From the NCBI GenBank assembly GCA_022846075.1, contig AP025582.1, positions 1,674,001 to 1,738,000 of the forward strand: a stretch of 64,000 bases of DNA, written 5' to 3'. Below the pieces are notes generated by a model that saw nothing but the letters and a program-made list of their open reading frames with translations, made no database searches and was not told the DNA's origin. The DNA is from Oscillospiraceae bacterium. GTDB lineage: Bacteria > Bacillota > Clostridia > Oscillospirales > Oscillospiraceae. Position numbers and translations under genes: made by a program. Within the stretch, counting starts at the first letter, position 1, and each line of letters starts with the position of its first letter. This document shows positions 1 to 9,152 of the stretch, piece after piece.

Positions 1-75
1 GCTCTTTCGTGATTTCCGGCAAAATAGCTTCACTTTTTTGTGTGGATGTTAGGCATATTTTTATGCCGCCGTCCA

Positions 76-113
76 TTGCGCTTCCCGCTTCACTGTGCTA
101 AAATATATTTTAG
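76..113 (+). promoter_or_regulatory. Promoter with 16-bp palindrome over the -10
   Basis: A -35 like TTGCGC (76-81) and a -10 TAAAAT (99-104) are 17 bp apart, upstream of the ACT-domain gene. The -10 lies inside a perfect 16-bp palindrome, CTAAAATATATTTTAG (98-113), a possible operator. The promoter is inferred from consensus only. Confidence 0.5.
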
Positions 114-165
114 CTCACATACAAATGACTTCCTCATGTGGACAAATGGGAGGCACAGACATAAG

Positions 166-606
166 ATGGGAAAGCTGCCACAATACTTTATCGTAGACGC
201 CGAGGCACTGCCTGAGATCTTTCTCAAGGTGGCGGAGGCAAAGCGCCTGCTGGAAACCGGCGAGGCCGGGACCGTCAATCAGGCCGCCCGGAAGGTGGGC
301 ATCAGCCGCAGTGCCTTTTACAAATACAAAGATGCCGTGCGCCCCTTCAACGACATGCTCAACGGACGTATCGTCACGTTTCAAATCCTGCTGAAAAATG
401 AGCCGGGCGTCCTGTCGGCCGTTTTGAACATTTTTGCCCTCAGCGGAGCCAACATCCTGACCATCAATCAGGGCATCCCCGCCGGCGGCGGCGCCGCGGT
501 CAGCATCGGTGCCGAGACCTCGGGGCTTGTCATGACGATGGAGGAGCTTCTGGCTCAGGTGGCCCGGGAGAAGGGCGTGGTCCGTTGCGAGATCCTGGCG
601 GGTTGA
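166..606 (+). CDS. ACT domain-containing regulator (PheB-like)
   Basis: A 146-residue protein. Residues about 36-55 look like a helix-turn-helix (AARKVGISRSAFYKYKDAV), and residues about 68-146 form an ACT domain (NEPGVLSAVLNIFALSGANI), a fold that commonly senses amino acids. The start is placed at the ATG preceded by GGGAGG, because the upstream in-frame extension is low-complexity and lacks a ribosome site. It sits 42 bp before homoserine dehydrogenase and, with aspartokinase behind, probably forms one aspartate-family unit. The family is often labelled PheB, but a role in phenylalanine synthesis is not established. A small amino-acid-responsive regulator of the operon is the most reasonable inference. 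Confidence 0.8.
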   Translation: MGKLPQYFIVDAEALPEIFLKVAEAKRLLETGEAGTVNQAARKVGISRSAFYKYKDAVRPFNDMLNGRIVTFQILLKNEPGVLSAVLNIFALSGANILTINQGIPAGGGAAVSIGAETSGLVMTMEELLAQVAREKGVVRCEILAG

Positions 607-648
607 TCTGACATTTTGCTGGGCCAAGGCCCGAAAGGAGAAAATTCA

Positions 649-1863
649 ATGACGAATGTAGCCATCCTTGGGTTTGGCGTTGTGGGTTCCGGCGTAGCCG
701 AGGTGCTCAAACGCAACGGCCCCCATATCGACGCCAAGGTCCACGCCCCTGTGGAGCTGAAATATATCCTGGACGTGCGGGATTTCCCCGACAGTCCTTT
801 CGCGGAGTTTATCGTCCACGATTTTTCCGTGATCGAGAACGACCCCGAGGTAAACGTGGTGGTGGAGACCATCGGCGGCGCCAAGGTGGCCAAGGAGTTT
901 ACGGAACGGGCGCTGAGAGCAGGGAAGAGCGTGGTCACCTCCAACAAAGAGCTGGTGGCTGAGCACGGGTACGAGCTGATGCGTCTGGCTCAAGAGCACG
1001 GGGCCTGTTACCTTTACGAGGCCAGCGTGGGCGGCGGCATCCCCATCATCCGCCCCCTCAAGCAGTGCTTGGCCGCCAACGAGATCACGGAGATCTGCGG
1101 AATCCTCAATGGAACCACCAACTATATCCTTACCCGCATGATCCGGGCGGGACTGTCCTTCCAGGACGCCCTGAAAGAGGCTCAGCAGAACGGCTACGCC
1201 GAGCAGGATCCCACGGCCGACATCGAGGGCCATGACGCCTGCCGCAAGATCTGCATCCTGGCCTCCCTGGCCTTCGGCCGCCATATTTATCCCGCCCAGG
1301 TGCCCACCGAAGGGATCACCGGGGTCACTCTGGCCGATGTGGCCTACGCCGAGTCCTGCGGCAGGAAGATCAAGCTGCTGGGCCGGGCCATCCAGGGAGA
1401 GGATGGCAAAGTCCGGGCCTTCGTGGCTCCCCACCTGGTCCACGGGGAAGCCCCTCTGGCCGGAGTAGAGGACGTATTCAATGCCATCGCCGTCAAGGGC
1501 AACGCCATCGGAGACGTGATGTTCTACGGCCGGGGCGCCGGAAAGCTGCCCACAGCCTCCGCCGTGGTGGCCGACGTGATGGACGCCGCCCGGAACGCGG
1601 ACCGGCCCAAATATCTGGACTGGGGTCCCGGCGGCGAGGATGTGACAGTCCCGCCCGAGGACGTATCCAGCCCGTGGTATGTCCGGGCGGACGCCGCCGC
1701 CGATCAGATCCGCTCGGCCTTCTCCGAGCCCGCTTTCCTGGCCCGGGCAGGCGCGCCTGCGGGGGAGACCGCCTTCCTGACCTGGTCCATGACCCGGGGA
1801 GAGCTGATGGAAAAGCTGGAGGGGCTCCAGCCCCGTTCCGTCTTTCGTATCCTGGAGAACTGA
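649..1863 (+). CDS. hom: Homoserine dehydrogenase
   Basis: The 404-residue protein should reduce aspartate semialdehyde to homoserine with NAD(P)H, the branch to threonine and methionine. A Rossmann fingerprint GFGVVGSG lies at residues 7-14, and the family motifs GGGIPIIRPL and LNGTTNYILT follow. The start is the ATG after AAAGGAG; an upstream in-frame start would add 11 residues without a better ribosome site. The C-terminal 80 residues resemble a shortened ACT-type tail, so feedback control by threonine is possible but unproven. It lies between an ACT regulator and aspartokinase; thrB and thrC are not in the window. Confidence 0.95.
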   Translation: MTNVAILGFGVVGSGVAEVLKRNGPHIDAKVHAPVELKYILDVRDFPDSPFAEFIVHDFSVIENDPEVNVVVETIGGAKVAKEFTERALRAGKSVVTSNKELVAEHGYELMRLAQEHGACYLYEASVGGGIPIIRPLKQCLAANEITEICGILNGTTNYILTRMIRAGLSFQDALKEAQQNGYAEQDPTADIEGHDACRKICILASLAFGRHIYPAQVPTEGITGVTLADVAYAESCGRKIKLLGRAIQGEDGKVRAFVAPHLVHGEAPLAGVEDVFNAIAVKGNAIGDVMFYGRGAGKLPTASAVVADVMDAARNADRPKYLDWGPGGEDVTVPPEDVSSPWYVRADAAADQIRSAFSEPAFLARAGAPAGETAFLTWSMTRGELMEKLEGLQPRSVFRILEN

Positions 1864-1922
1864 CGGCGGCGCCCGCCCCGGCATAAAATAGTCTAGAAGC
1901 CTACAAGGGGGTACTTGTTCAC

Positions 1923-3155
1923 ATGGGACTCATTGTGCAAAAATTCGGCGGGTCTTCCGTTGCGGATGCGGACCGCATCCGCAACGTGGCCCGTATTATT
2001 ACTGAGACATACAGGCGGGGACACAACGTGGTGGCCGTCCTCTCCGCTCAGGGCGACACCACCGACGACCTCATCTCCAAAGCCAAAGAGATCAATCCCC
2101 ACGCCTCCAAGCGGGAGATGGATATGCTGCTCTCCACCGGCGAGCAAATCTCCTGCTCCCTGTGCGCCATGGCAATCGAGGCCATGGGCTATTCGGTGGT
2201 CTCGCTCACCGGCTGGCAGGCAGGGGTACAGTCCAACTCCTCTTACGGGAACGCCCGCATCAAGCGGGTGGTCACGGAGCGGATTCTAACCGAGCTGGAC
2301 AAGCGATCTATCGTCATCGTCACCGGCTTCCAGGGCATCAACAAATACGGGGACATCACTACCCTGGGCCGGGGCGGCTCGGACACCTCGGCGGTGGCCC
2401 TGGCCGCCAGCCTGCACGCCGACCTCTGCCAGATCTACACCGACGTGGACGGCGTCTATACCGCCGATCCCCGGCTGGTCCCCGAGGCCCATAAGCTGGA
2501 GGAGATCACCTTCGACGAGATGCTGGAGCTGGCGACTCTGGGCGCCCAAGTGCTCCACAACCGTTCGGTGGAAATGGCAAAACGTTATAACGTCAATCTG
2601 GAGGTCCTCTCCAGCTTCTCCGGCAATCCGGGGACGAAAGTCAAGGAGGTTGTGAAAATCATGGAGAAATCCCATGTCAGCGGCATCGCCAAGGATAAGA
2701 ACGTGGCCCGGCTGGCCCTGGTCGGCCTGGCCGATGAGCCCGGCATCGCTTTCCGGATCTTCTCTCTGCTGGCCAAGGAGAAGATCAACGTGGACATCAT
2801 CCTCCAGTCCATCGGCCGGGGCGACACCAAGGACATCAGCTTCACCGTGGCCAAAAGCGACACAGGGGAGGCCACCCGCCTTCTGGAGGAGAACAGGGAC
2901 TACATCGGGTTTGACCACATCGACGTCAACGACAACATTGCCAAGATCTCCATTGTGGGCGCCGGCATGATCAACAACCCCGGCGTGGCCGCCACCATGT
3001 TTGAGGCCCTTTTTAACGCCGGGATCAATATCCATATGATCTCCACCAGTGAGATCAAGGTTTCCGTCCTGGTCGATCTGGAGGACGCCGACCGGGCCGT
3101 CCAGGTGGTCCACAAAAAGTTCTTTGACGAGATCGAAATGCAGAGCGCTATTTAG
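1923..3155 (+). CDS. lysC: Aspartate kinase
   Basis: A monofunctional 410-residue aspartokinase that phosphorylates aspartate, the first step toward lysine, threonine and methionine. The N-terminal kinase motif KFGGSS is at residues 7-12, and GRGGSDTSA lies near residue 150. Two ACT domains occupy roughly 265-330 and 345-405, with VGLADEPGIAFRIFSLLA opening the first. The ATG follows a GGGGG-rich ribosome site. It is the last gene before a strong terminator, so it is likely co-transcribed with hom. The ACT pair implies allosteric inhibition by an end product, which one cannot be told. No lysine riboswitch precedes it, unlike the asd-dapA-dapB unit in this window. Confidence 0.95.
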   Translation: MGLIVQKFGGSSVADADRIRNVARIITETYRRGHNVVAVLSAQGDTTDDLISKAKEINPHASKREMDMLLSTGEQISCSLCAMAIEAMGYSVVSLTGWQAGVQSNSSYGNARIKRVVTERILTELDKRSIVIVTGFQGINKYGDITTLGRGGSDTSAVALAASLHADLCQIYTDVDGVYTADPRLVPEAHKLEEITFDEMLELATLGAQVLHNRSVEMAKRYNVNLEVLSSFSGNPGTKVKEVVKIMEKSHVSGIAKDKNVARLALVGLADEPGIAFRIFSLLAKEKINVDIILQSIGRGDTKDISFTVAKSDTGEATRLLEENRDYIGFDHIDVNDNIAKISIVGAGMINNPGVAATMFEALFNAGINIHMISTSEIKVSVLVDLEDADRAVQVVHKKFFDEIEMQSAI

Positions 3156-3170
3156 AATAAGGGGCAGGGG

Positions 3171-3203
3171 AGGGGCGAGAGACAAAATCTCGCCCCTTTT
3201 CCT
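3171..3203 (+). terminator. Rho-independent terminator after lysC
   Basis: A 10-bp perfect stem (AGGGGCGAGA with TCTCGCCCCT), a 7-nt loop and a following T run. It separates the aspartokinase unit from the histidine operon. Confidence 0.9.
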
Positions 3204-3204
3204 A

Positions 3205-3233
3205 TTGACAGCTGCACAATAATGTAGTATATT
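3205..3233 (+). promoter_or_regulatory. Sigma-A type promoter of the histidine operon
   Basis: TTGACA (3205-3210), 17-bp spacer, TATATT (3228-3233), about 35 bp before the hisZG start. The leader is only about 30 nt, too short for a T-box, so attenuation by tRNA-His is not evident here. Confidence 0.8.
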
Positions 3234-3268
3234 AGCGTGGTAAAGTGTAAAAGCAAGAGGTGGAGCAT

Positions 3269-4867
3269 ATGAACATCATTACCACGCCGGAGGGGACCAG
3301 GGACCGTCTGTTTGCCGAGTGCCAGCGGTTCCGCGGTGTCCAGCGGGAACTGACGCAGCTGTTTCACGCCAATGGGTACGAGGAGATCAGCACCCCGGAA
3401 GTGGAATATTACGATCTGTTTCTCCAGTCGGGCAACCCCATCCCACAGGAGGCCATGCTGAAAATCGTGGACCGCTCCGGCAAGCTGATGGTGATGCGCC
3501 CCGACTGCACCGCCCCCATTGCCCGGGTGGCAGCCACCAAGCTGAAAACGGTGCCCCTGCCCCAGCGTCTCTACTATAACGAGACGGTTTTTCGATCCGG
3601 TGACGCCAACCGGGGCGGCAGCAGCGAGATTCCCCAGTGCGGCATCGAGCTTCTGGGTGCGGGCGGGCTGGAGGCCGACGTGGAGGCCGTCTCCATGGCG
3701 GTGGCCGCGCTGAAAGCAGTATGCCCCAACGGGTTCCACATCGAACTGGGACACGCTGGGCTTTTCCCGGCCCTGGCCGACCAAATGGAGATGCCGCCGG
3801 TCCAGGTGGAGGAGATGCGCAGGCTCATCGAGGGCAAGCACTTCGCCGCTTTGGATGATTTCCTTCAGAGTTATAAGGGGAAGCCCGCCTATGCGCTGCT
3901 CTCCCGGCTTTCCCGGCTGTTTGGCGGCGTGGAGGTGCTGGATGAGGCCGAATCCCTGGTGGGTCCCAGGCCCGAACTGCGCTATCTCCGCGACCTTTTC
4001 GACGCCCTGTCCCAAACCGGGAACCAAGATTATGTCCGCTTTGACTTGGGCCTGGTGCATCAGATCGATTATTATACCGGAGTGATCTTCCGGGGCTACG
4101 CCCAGGGAGCGGGAGCCCCGGTCCTGTCCGGGGGCAGGTATGACAACCTGTTGGGGGCTTTCGGCCGGCCGGCGCCCGCCGTCGGCTTTGCCATGGACGT
4201 GGATCTTCTGTCAAGGGAAACCTCTGTACAGCCTTCCACTGCCCGGCTTCGGGTGGCCCTCACCAAGGGCCGGCTTCAGGATAAGACTGTGGAACTGCTG
4301 GAACGGGTGGGGCTGGACTGTTCCCCCGTGAAAAATCCCGGGCGGCGGCTCATCCACAGCCTGCCCAACTACCCGCTGGACGCCGTGCTGGCCAAGGCCC
4401 CCGACGTCATCACCTATGTGGAGCACGGTGTGTGTGACCTGGGCGTAGTGGGGAAGGACACCATTCTGGAACACGGGAGTCCCTTCTATGAGGTGCTGGA
4501 CCTGGGCTTCGGAAAATGCCGCTTCGCCCTTGCGGTAAAGGAAGGGACGGACTTCTACGGCACCTACAAGACCCGCCGCGTGGCCACGAAATACCCCAAC
4601 GTGGCCCGCCGCTTCTTCGAGGGGAAGGACATGGATGTGGAGATCATCAAGATCGAGGGCTCCGTGGAACTGGCCCCCATCCTGGGTCTTGCGGACGCTA
4701 TCGTGGATATTGTGGAGACCGGCGCCACCCTGCGGGAAAACGGTCTGGTTCCCATTGAGGACGTGGCCCCCGTCTCGGCCCGTCTTATCGTGAATACCGC
4801 CGCCATGAAGCTGAAAAAGGCGGAGATTCTTGATTTTATTGGCAAATGCCAATTTGGATTGGAGTGA
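3269..4867 (+). CDS. hisZG: HisZ-HisG fusion: ATP phosphoribosyltransferase
   Basis: One uninterrupted 532-residue frame joins two proteins that are normally separate. Residues 1-315 are the HisZ regulatory subunit (class II histidyl-tRNA synthetase-like; TPEGTRD near the start, GGRYDNLL near 290). From residue 327 (LRVALTKGRLQ) comes a short-form HisG of about 206 residues with EGSVELAPILGLADAIVD, which binds phosphoribosyl pyrophosphate. The reaction joins ATP and PRPP, the first and feedback-controlled histidine step. Short HisG needs HisZ, so fusion would fix a 1:1 ratio. The linker is about ten residues. The ATG at 3269 follows AGAGGTGG; a GTG three codons earlier is possible. It heads the his operon. 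Confidence 0.92.
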   Translation: MNIITTPEGTRDRLFAECQRFRGVQRELTQLFHANGYEEISTPEVEYYDLFLQSGNPIPQEAMLKIVDRSGKLMVMRPDCTAPIARVAATKLKTVPLPQRLYYNETVFRSGDANRGGSSEIPQCGIELLGAGGLEADVEAVSMAVAALKAVCPNGFHIELGHAGLFPALADQMEMPPVQVEEMRRLIEGKHFAALDDFLQSYKGKPAYALLSRLSRLFGGVEVLDEAESLVGPRPELRYLRDLFDALSQTGNQDYVRFDLGLVHQIDYYTGVIFRGYAQGAGAPVLSGGRYDNLLGAFGRPAPAVGFAMDVDLLSRETSVQPSTARLRVALTKGRLQDKTVELLERVGLDCSPVKNPGRRLIHSLPNYPLDAVLAKAPDVITYVEHGVCDLGVVGKDTILEHGSPFYEVLDLGFGKCRFALAVKEGTDFYGTYKTRRVATKYPNVARRFFEGKDMDVEIIKIEGSVELAPILGLADAIVDIVETGATLRENGLVPIEDVAPVSARLIVNTAAMKLKKAEILDFIGKCQFGLE

Positions 4868-4874
4868 GGGGCCT

Positions 4875-6149
4875 ATGCTGAATATCGTAACCGCCAACGG
4901 CTTGGAAGAGCGGGCCGTCATCGCCGCCATGCGGGCCCGGGCCGCTCAGGTAGGAGCGGATATTGATGCGGCCGTCCAGGCCATTATGAATGGGGTAAAG
5001 GAAGAAGGCTTTCCGGCCGTCGCCCGATATAGCCGCCAGTTTGACCGCCAGGAACCCTATGAAATCTCCCAGGCGGCCTTACAGTCGGCCTATGACCGCT
5101 GCCCCCAACCGCTGATCCAGGCGATGGAACGGGCAGCAGCCAACATCCGGGACTATAATGAAAAGCTGTTGTATCGGTCAGAGACCTGGACCTCCCCAGA
5201 CGGCGGCAAGGTGGGCAGAATTGTCCGGGGCCTGAGCCGGGTGGGGATCTACGTTCCGGGGGGAACTGCGGCCTATCCCTCCTCGGTGCTCATGAACGCC
5301 GTGCCCGCCAAGGTAGCGGGGGTGGAAGAGATCATCATGGTCACCCCGCCCACCGAGAATTTGAACGATGCGGTCCTGGCCGCCGCCAAGATCGCCGGGG
5401 TGGACCGTGTCATTGCCGTGGGCGGGGCCCAGGCGGTCGCCGCCCTGGCCTATGGCGCGGGCTTCATCCCCAAGGTGGATAAGCTGGTGGGGCCGGGCAA
5501 CGCCTTTGTGGCCGCCGCTAAACGGATGGCTTATGGAACCCTGGATATCGATATGGTGGCGGGACCCTCGGAAGTTTTGGTTATCGCCGACGAAACCGCC
5601 AACGCTAAATTTGTCGCCGCCGACCTTTTGAGCCAGGCGGAGCACGACAAGCTGGCCTCCGCCGTGCTCCTCACCACCAGCCCCGGGCTTGCCCGGGCGG
5701 TAGACGCCGAGATGATACGCCAGACCGGCTACCTGGAGCGCTCTGAGATCATGGAGGCATCCATCCGGGACTATGGCTGCGCCATCATATGCGAAAACAT
5801 GGAGCAAGCGGTTTCACTTGCCAACGAGATTGCCCCGGAGCATTTGGAAATCGTCACCCAGGACCCGGAAGGGATACTGCCCGGCATCAAAAACGCCGGG
5901 GCGGTGTTCCTGGGCGGCTGGTCTCCAGAGCCGCTGGGGGACTATCTGGCCGGACCCGACCATGTACTCCCCACCTCCGGGACCGCGCGGTTCTTCTCCC
6001 CGCTGTCCGTGACCAGTTTCCTCAAGACCATGAGTGTGATACAATATGATCGTGAGACCCTGGCCCCTGTCCGGGATGAGATCATCACCCTGGCGGAGAG
6101 TGAGGGGCTCACCGCCCACGCTAATTCCATCAAAGTCCGTTTTGAGTAA
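4875..6149 (+). CDS. hisD: Histidinol dehydrogenase
   Basis: A 424-residue enzyme that oxidises histidinol to histidine through histidinal, with zinc and NAD, the last two steps of the pathway. Family blocks include VGIYVPGGTA, DKLVGPGNAFVAAAKR and the catalytic Glu-His pair at 322-323 (EIAPEHLEI). The ATG at 4875, 7 bp after the hisZG stop, is chosen over an upstream in-frame start inside hisZG because it begins the family alignment and follows GTGAGGGG. It is the second gene of the operon and is 12 bp from hisB. Confidence 0.96.
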   Translation: MLNIVTANGLEERAVIAAMRARAAQVGADIDAAVQAIMNGVKEEGFPAVARYSRQFDRQEPYEISQAALQSAYDRCPQPLIQAMERAAANIRDYNEKLLYRSETWTSPDGGKVGRIVRGLSRVGIYVPGGTAAYPSSVLMNAVPAKVAGVEEIIMVTPPTENLNDAVLAAAKIAGVDRVIAVGGAQAVAALAYGAGFIPKVDKLVGPGNAFVAAAKRMAYGTLDIDMVAGPSEVLVIADETANAKFVAADLLSQAEHDKLASAVLLTTSPGLARAVDAEMIRQTGYLERSEIMEASIRDYGCAIICENMEQAVSLANEIAPEHLEIVTQDPEGILPGIKNAGAVFLGGWSPEPLGDYLAGPDHVLPTSGTARFFSPLSVTSFLKTMSVIQYDRETLAPVRDEIITLAESEGLTAHANSIKVRFE

Positions 6150-6161
6150 GGGGGAAAACCT

Positions 6162-6740
6162 ATGTCCCGCACCGCTTTGATTACCCGGGAAACCAAAGAG
6201 ACCAAAATCACCCTCGAGCTGACCCTGGAAGGCGGCACCGTGGCGGTGGATACCGGCATCGGCTTTTTTGACCACATGCTCACGGCGCTGGCCTTCTACA
6301 CCGGGTTTGGACTGAAGCTGAAGGCCGTGGGAGACCTGTACGTGGATGGACACCACACGGTGGAGGACGTGGGGATCTGCCTGGGACTGGCACTGAAAGA
6401 GGCTCTGGGAGAAAAAAAGGGCATCGCCCGGTTCGGCACCGCTTTTGTTCCTATGGACGAGGCCCTTTGCCGCACGGCTTTGGATATCTCCAACCGTCCC
6501 TTTTTGGTCTATGAGGCTCCGATGCCCCAGCCCATGATTGGAAGCTACGACTCCTGCCTGACAGAGGAGTTCATGCGGGCGTTTTCAGTGAATAGTGGAA
6601 TCACTTTACATATTGCATGTCTCTATGGTGGAAACGCCCATCACATAACCGAAGCCATTTTTAAGTCCCTGGGGATGGCGCTGAAATCGGCTGTTCTTGT
6701 AACAGGCGGCGGCGTCACTTCCACCAAGGGTGTACTGTAA
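6162..6740 (+). CDS. hisB: Imidazoleglycerol-phosphate dehydratase
   Basis: A monofunctional 192-residue dehydratase that converts imidazole glycerol phosphate to imidazole acetol phosphate with manganese. The two metal-binding His blocks typical of the family are visible: GHHTVEDVGI near residue 64 and AHHITEAIFKSLG near 163. There is no N-terminal phosphatase domain like that of the enterobacterial bifunctional HisB, so histidinol-phosphate phosphatase must be encoded elsewhere. It is spaced 12 bp from hisD and 11 bp from hisH. Confidence 0.96.
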   Translation: MSRTALITRETKETKITLELTLEGGTVAVDTGIGFFDHMLTALAFYTGFGLKLKAVGDLYVDGHHTVEDVGICLGLALKEALGEKKGIARFGTAFVPMDEALCRTALDISNRPFLVYEAPMPQPMIGSYDSCLTEEFMRAFSVNSGITLHIACLYGGNAHHITEAIFKSLGMALKSAVLVTGGGVTSTKGVL

Positions 6741-6751
6741 CGGGTGGGGCC

Positions 6752-7360
6752 ATGGGACAAATCGTAATTGTGGACTATGGCGTGGGGAATTTGAAAAGTG
6801 TCTCCAACGCGATGGGCTATTTAGGTTTTTCCACCTGCATTTCCGGCGACCGCACTGATTTGGAGCGGGCTGACGCCATTATCCTTCCAGGGGTCGGGGC
6901 CTTTCCAGACGCGGCGGAAAAGCTGAAAGCGCAAAATCTGGATAGGGAACTTGCTTTACAGGCTGACAAAAAGCCCATCCTGGGCATCTGCCTGGGGATG
7001 CAGCTTTTATTTGATATGGGCCGCGAGGGCCGCCCCACCGCGGGCCTGGGCTTTGTCCCCGGCTGGGTGGAGCGGATCGAGACCCCATATAAGCTGCCTC
7101 ACATCGGCTGGAACAGTCTGAGGTTTCAGAACGACAGCCCCATTTTCCGGGGCCTGTCCGACGGCGCTTTCGTCTACTTTGTGCACTCCTTCTGCGGACA
7201 GGCAAAAAATGACTCGGATGTCGCCGCCTGGACGGACTACGGCCCGCCGGTGGTGGCGGCGGTCCAACGAGGAAATATCTACGGCTGTCAATTTCACCCG
7301 GAAAAGAGCGGAGAGACCGGCCTTCAGATCCTAAAAAACTTCGGGGAGTTGAACCAATGA
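6752..7360 (+). CDS. hisH: Imidazole glycerol phosphate synthase, glutaminase subunit
   Basis: The 202-residue glutamine amidotransferase subunit passes ammonia to HisF. The class I catalytic triad is visible: nucleophile Cys80 in GICLGMQLLF, and His182 and Glu184 in QFHPEKSG. The VDYGVGNLKSV start is typical of HisH. It overlaps hisA by 4 bp (ATGA), which suggests coupled translation. HisF, its partner, lies one gene downstream. Confidence 0.96.
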   Translation: MGQIVIVDYGVGNLKSVSNAMGYLGFSTCISGDRTDLERADAIILPGVGAFPDAAEKLKAQNLDRELALQADKKPILGICLGMQLLFDMGREGRPTAGLGFVPGWVERIETPYKLPHIGWNSLRFQNDSPIFRGLSDGAFVYFVHSFCGQAKNDSDVAAWTDYGPPVVAAVQRGNIYGCQFHPEKSGETGLQILKNFGELNQ

Positions 7361-8085
7361 TTCTGTTACCTGCCATCGATTTGAAGGACGGACAGTGTGT
7401 CCGTCTGCAAAAGGGAGACTTTTCCACCACTCATCAGGTGGCGGACAGCGCCATGGATACCGCCGCCCTCTTTGCCGCCGCGGGGGCGAAGTGGCTTCAT
7501 ATGGTGGATCTGGATGGGGCCAGGCACGGGCAGAATAAGAACGCCGCCCTGGTGGCCCAGGTGGCCGGACACTCCGGCCTGCGGGTCGAGTTGGGGGGAG
7601 GGCTCCGCTCCATGGAGGATTTGGCCGCCGCCGACGCTATGGGGGTCTCCCGCATGGTCATCGGCTCCGCCGCCGTCAGTGATCCCGACTTTGTCGCCCG
7701 GGCCGTCAAACGCTATGGGGATCGGATCGCCGTGGGGATCGACTGTTTGGGCGGGAGCGTCCGCACCGCGGGCTGGGAGCGGGATTCCGGGCTGGATGGG
7801 GTCTCCTTTGCCCGGGAAATGGAACAAATTGGTGTAAAGTATATTATTTATACAGATATTGATACAGACGGCATGTTGGCGGGCCCATCCTTTGAGCAGC
7901 TGGGGAAACTCCGCTCCAGCGTGTCCTGCCGAATCATCGCCTCGGGAGGCGTTACGACCCTGGCGGACATCGGACGTCTGCGGGATATGGGGCTCTACGG
8001 CGCTATCGTTGGAAAAGCCTATTATGCCGGAACCCTTGACTTACAGCAGGGGATCGGAGAGGCGGGGGATCAGGATGCTGGCTAA
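7357..8085 (+). CDS. hisA: ProFAR isomerase (HisA)
   Basis: A 242-residue TIM barrel that performs the Amadori rearrangement of ProFAR to [22 protein letters not shown] at the start carries the first catalytic Asp (about residue 8), and [11 protein letters not shown] near 166 carries the second. Start and length match the family. It overlaps hisH by 4 bp at its start and hisF by 11 bp at its end, so translation of the three is probably coupled. Confidence 0.95.
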   Translation: MILLPAIDLKDGQCVRLQKGDFSTTHQVADSAMDTAALFAAAGAKWLHMVDLDGARHGQNKNAALVAQVAGHSGLRVELGGGLRSMEDLAAADAMGVSRMVIGSAAVSDPDFVARAVKRYGDRIAVGIDCLGGSVRTAGWERDSGLDGVSFAREMEQIGVKYIIYTDIDTDGMLAGPSFEQLGKLRSSVSCRIIASGGVTTLADIGRLRDMGLYGAIVGKAYYAGTLDLQQGIGEAGDQDAG

Positions 8086-8830
8086 ACGGATCATCCCATG
8101 CCTGGATGTGAGAGACGGCCGGGTAGTAAAAGGCGTTAACTTTGTTCAAATTCGGGACGCCGGAGACCCGGTGGAACTGGCGAAGTTTTATTCCGACCAG
8201 GGCGCTGACGAGATCGTGTTTCTGGACATCACCGCCACCAGCGACGGCCGGGCCACGGTGGCGGATGTGGTGGAGCGTACCGCCGGGCAGGTCTTTGTCC
8301 CGCTGACGGTGGGGGGCGGCATCCGTACCCTGGAGGATTTTCAGCTTCTCCTGCGGGCGGGGGCGGATAAGATATCCATTAACTCCTCCGCGGTCCAGGA
8401 CCCCACCCTGATTTCCAGGGCGGCGGAGCGTTTCGGCTCCCAGTGCGTGGTGCTGGCCATCGACGCCAAAAGGCGGAAAGACGGCACCTGGGAAGTGGTG
8501 ACGGCCGGCGGCCGTGTTTCTACGGGACTGGACGCCGTGGCGTGGGCCAAAGAAGGACAACGGCTGGGCGCCGGAGAGATTTTGCTGACTTCCATGGACG
8601 CGGACGGCACAAAGAAGGGCTTTGACCTCCCTCTGATCAAGGCGGTCACCTCCGCCGTCTCTATTCCCGTCATTGCCTCCGGGGGCTGCGGCTCCCTGGA
8701 GCATTTTGCGCAGGTGTTTGAGGAGACCGGCTGCGACGCCGCTCTGGCCGCTTCGCTGTTCCACTTTGGGGAACTGACCGTCCCCCAGGTCAAAGACTAT
8801 CTGAGAACCCGAAATATCTCCGTACGATGA
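8075..8830 (+). CDS. hisF: Imidazole glycerol phosphate synthase, cyclase subunit
   Basis: A 251-residue TIM barrel paralogous to HisA. It uses ammonia from HisH to close the imidazole ring and release AICAR, a purine precursor. Catalytic Asp11 sits in [15 protein letters not shown], and the second Asp lies near residue 130 (VLAIDAKRR). The ATG at 8075 inside the hisA end is the family start; the frame stays open further upstream only as a shadow of hisA. It is followed after 13 bp by a DUF3795 gene, not directly by hisI. Confidence 0.96.
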   Translation: MLAKRIIPCLDVRDGRVVKGVNFVQIRDAGDPVELAKFYSDQGADEIVFLDITATSDGRATVADVVERTAGQVFVPLTVGGGIRTLEDFQLLLRAGADKISINSSAVQDPTLISRAAERFGSQCVVLAIDAKRRKDGTWEVVTAGGRVSTGLDAVAWAKEGQRLGAGEILLTSMDADGTKKGFDLPLIKAVTSAVSIPVIASGGCGSLEHFAQVFEETGCDAALAASLFHFGELTVPQVKDYLRTRNISVR

Positions 8831-8843
8831 GGAGGGGATACAT

Positions 8844-9152
8844 ATGCCGGGTACATTAGGCCCCTGCGGAACGGACTGCGCCCAATGCGGGTATTATCCG
8901 CGGGAATGCGCCGGCTGCGCCGAAATCCGGGGCAAGGTGTTTTGGCTGTCTTATACCGGAGATCCGGTCTGCGATATCTACGACTGCTGTATCAATCAAA
9001 AAAAGCTAAACCACTGCGGCGGCTGTTCCCAGCTTCCCTGTACCCGCTATGAGAGGGAGGATCCCACCAAAACGCCTGAGGAAAACGCCGAGGATTACCG
9101 CCGGATGCTGGCGGCGCTACGCACGCTCAGAGAGGAGGAGCCCCTTGTTTGA
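8844..9152 (+). CDS. DUF3795-type cysteine-rich protein in his operon
   Basis: A 102-residue soluble protein with about 12 cysteines in the first 70 residues: CGTDCAQCGYYPRECAGC, then CDIYDCC, then CGGCSQLPC. The pattern matches the DUF3795 family, likely a metal or Fe-S binder, with no established function. The ribosome site AGGAGGGG lies upstream of the ATG. It sits between hisF and hisI, and its stop overlaps the TTG start of hisI by 8 bp, so the two are probably translationally coupled. It is not a known histidine enzyme. A role in metal handling or simple operon hitch-hiking are both possible. Confidence 0.75.
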   Translation: MPGTLGPCGTDCAQCGYYPRECAGCAEIRGKVFWLSYTGDPVCDIYDCCINQKKLNHCGGCSQLPCTRYEREDPTKTPEENAEDYRRMLAALRTLREEEPLV

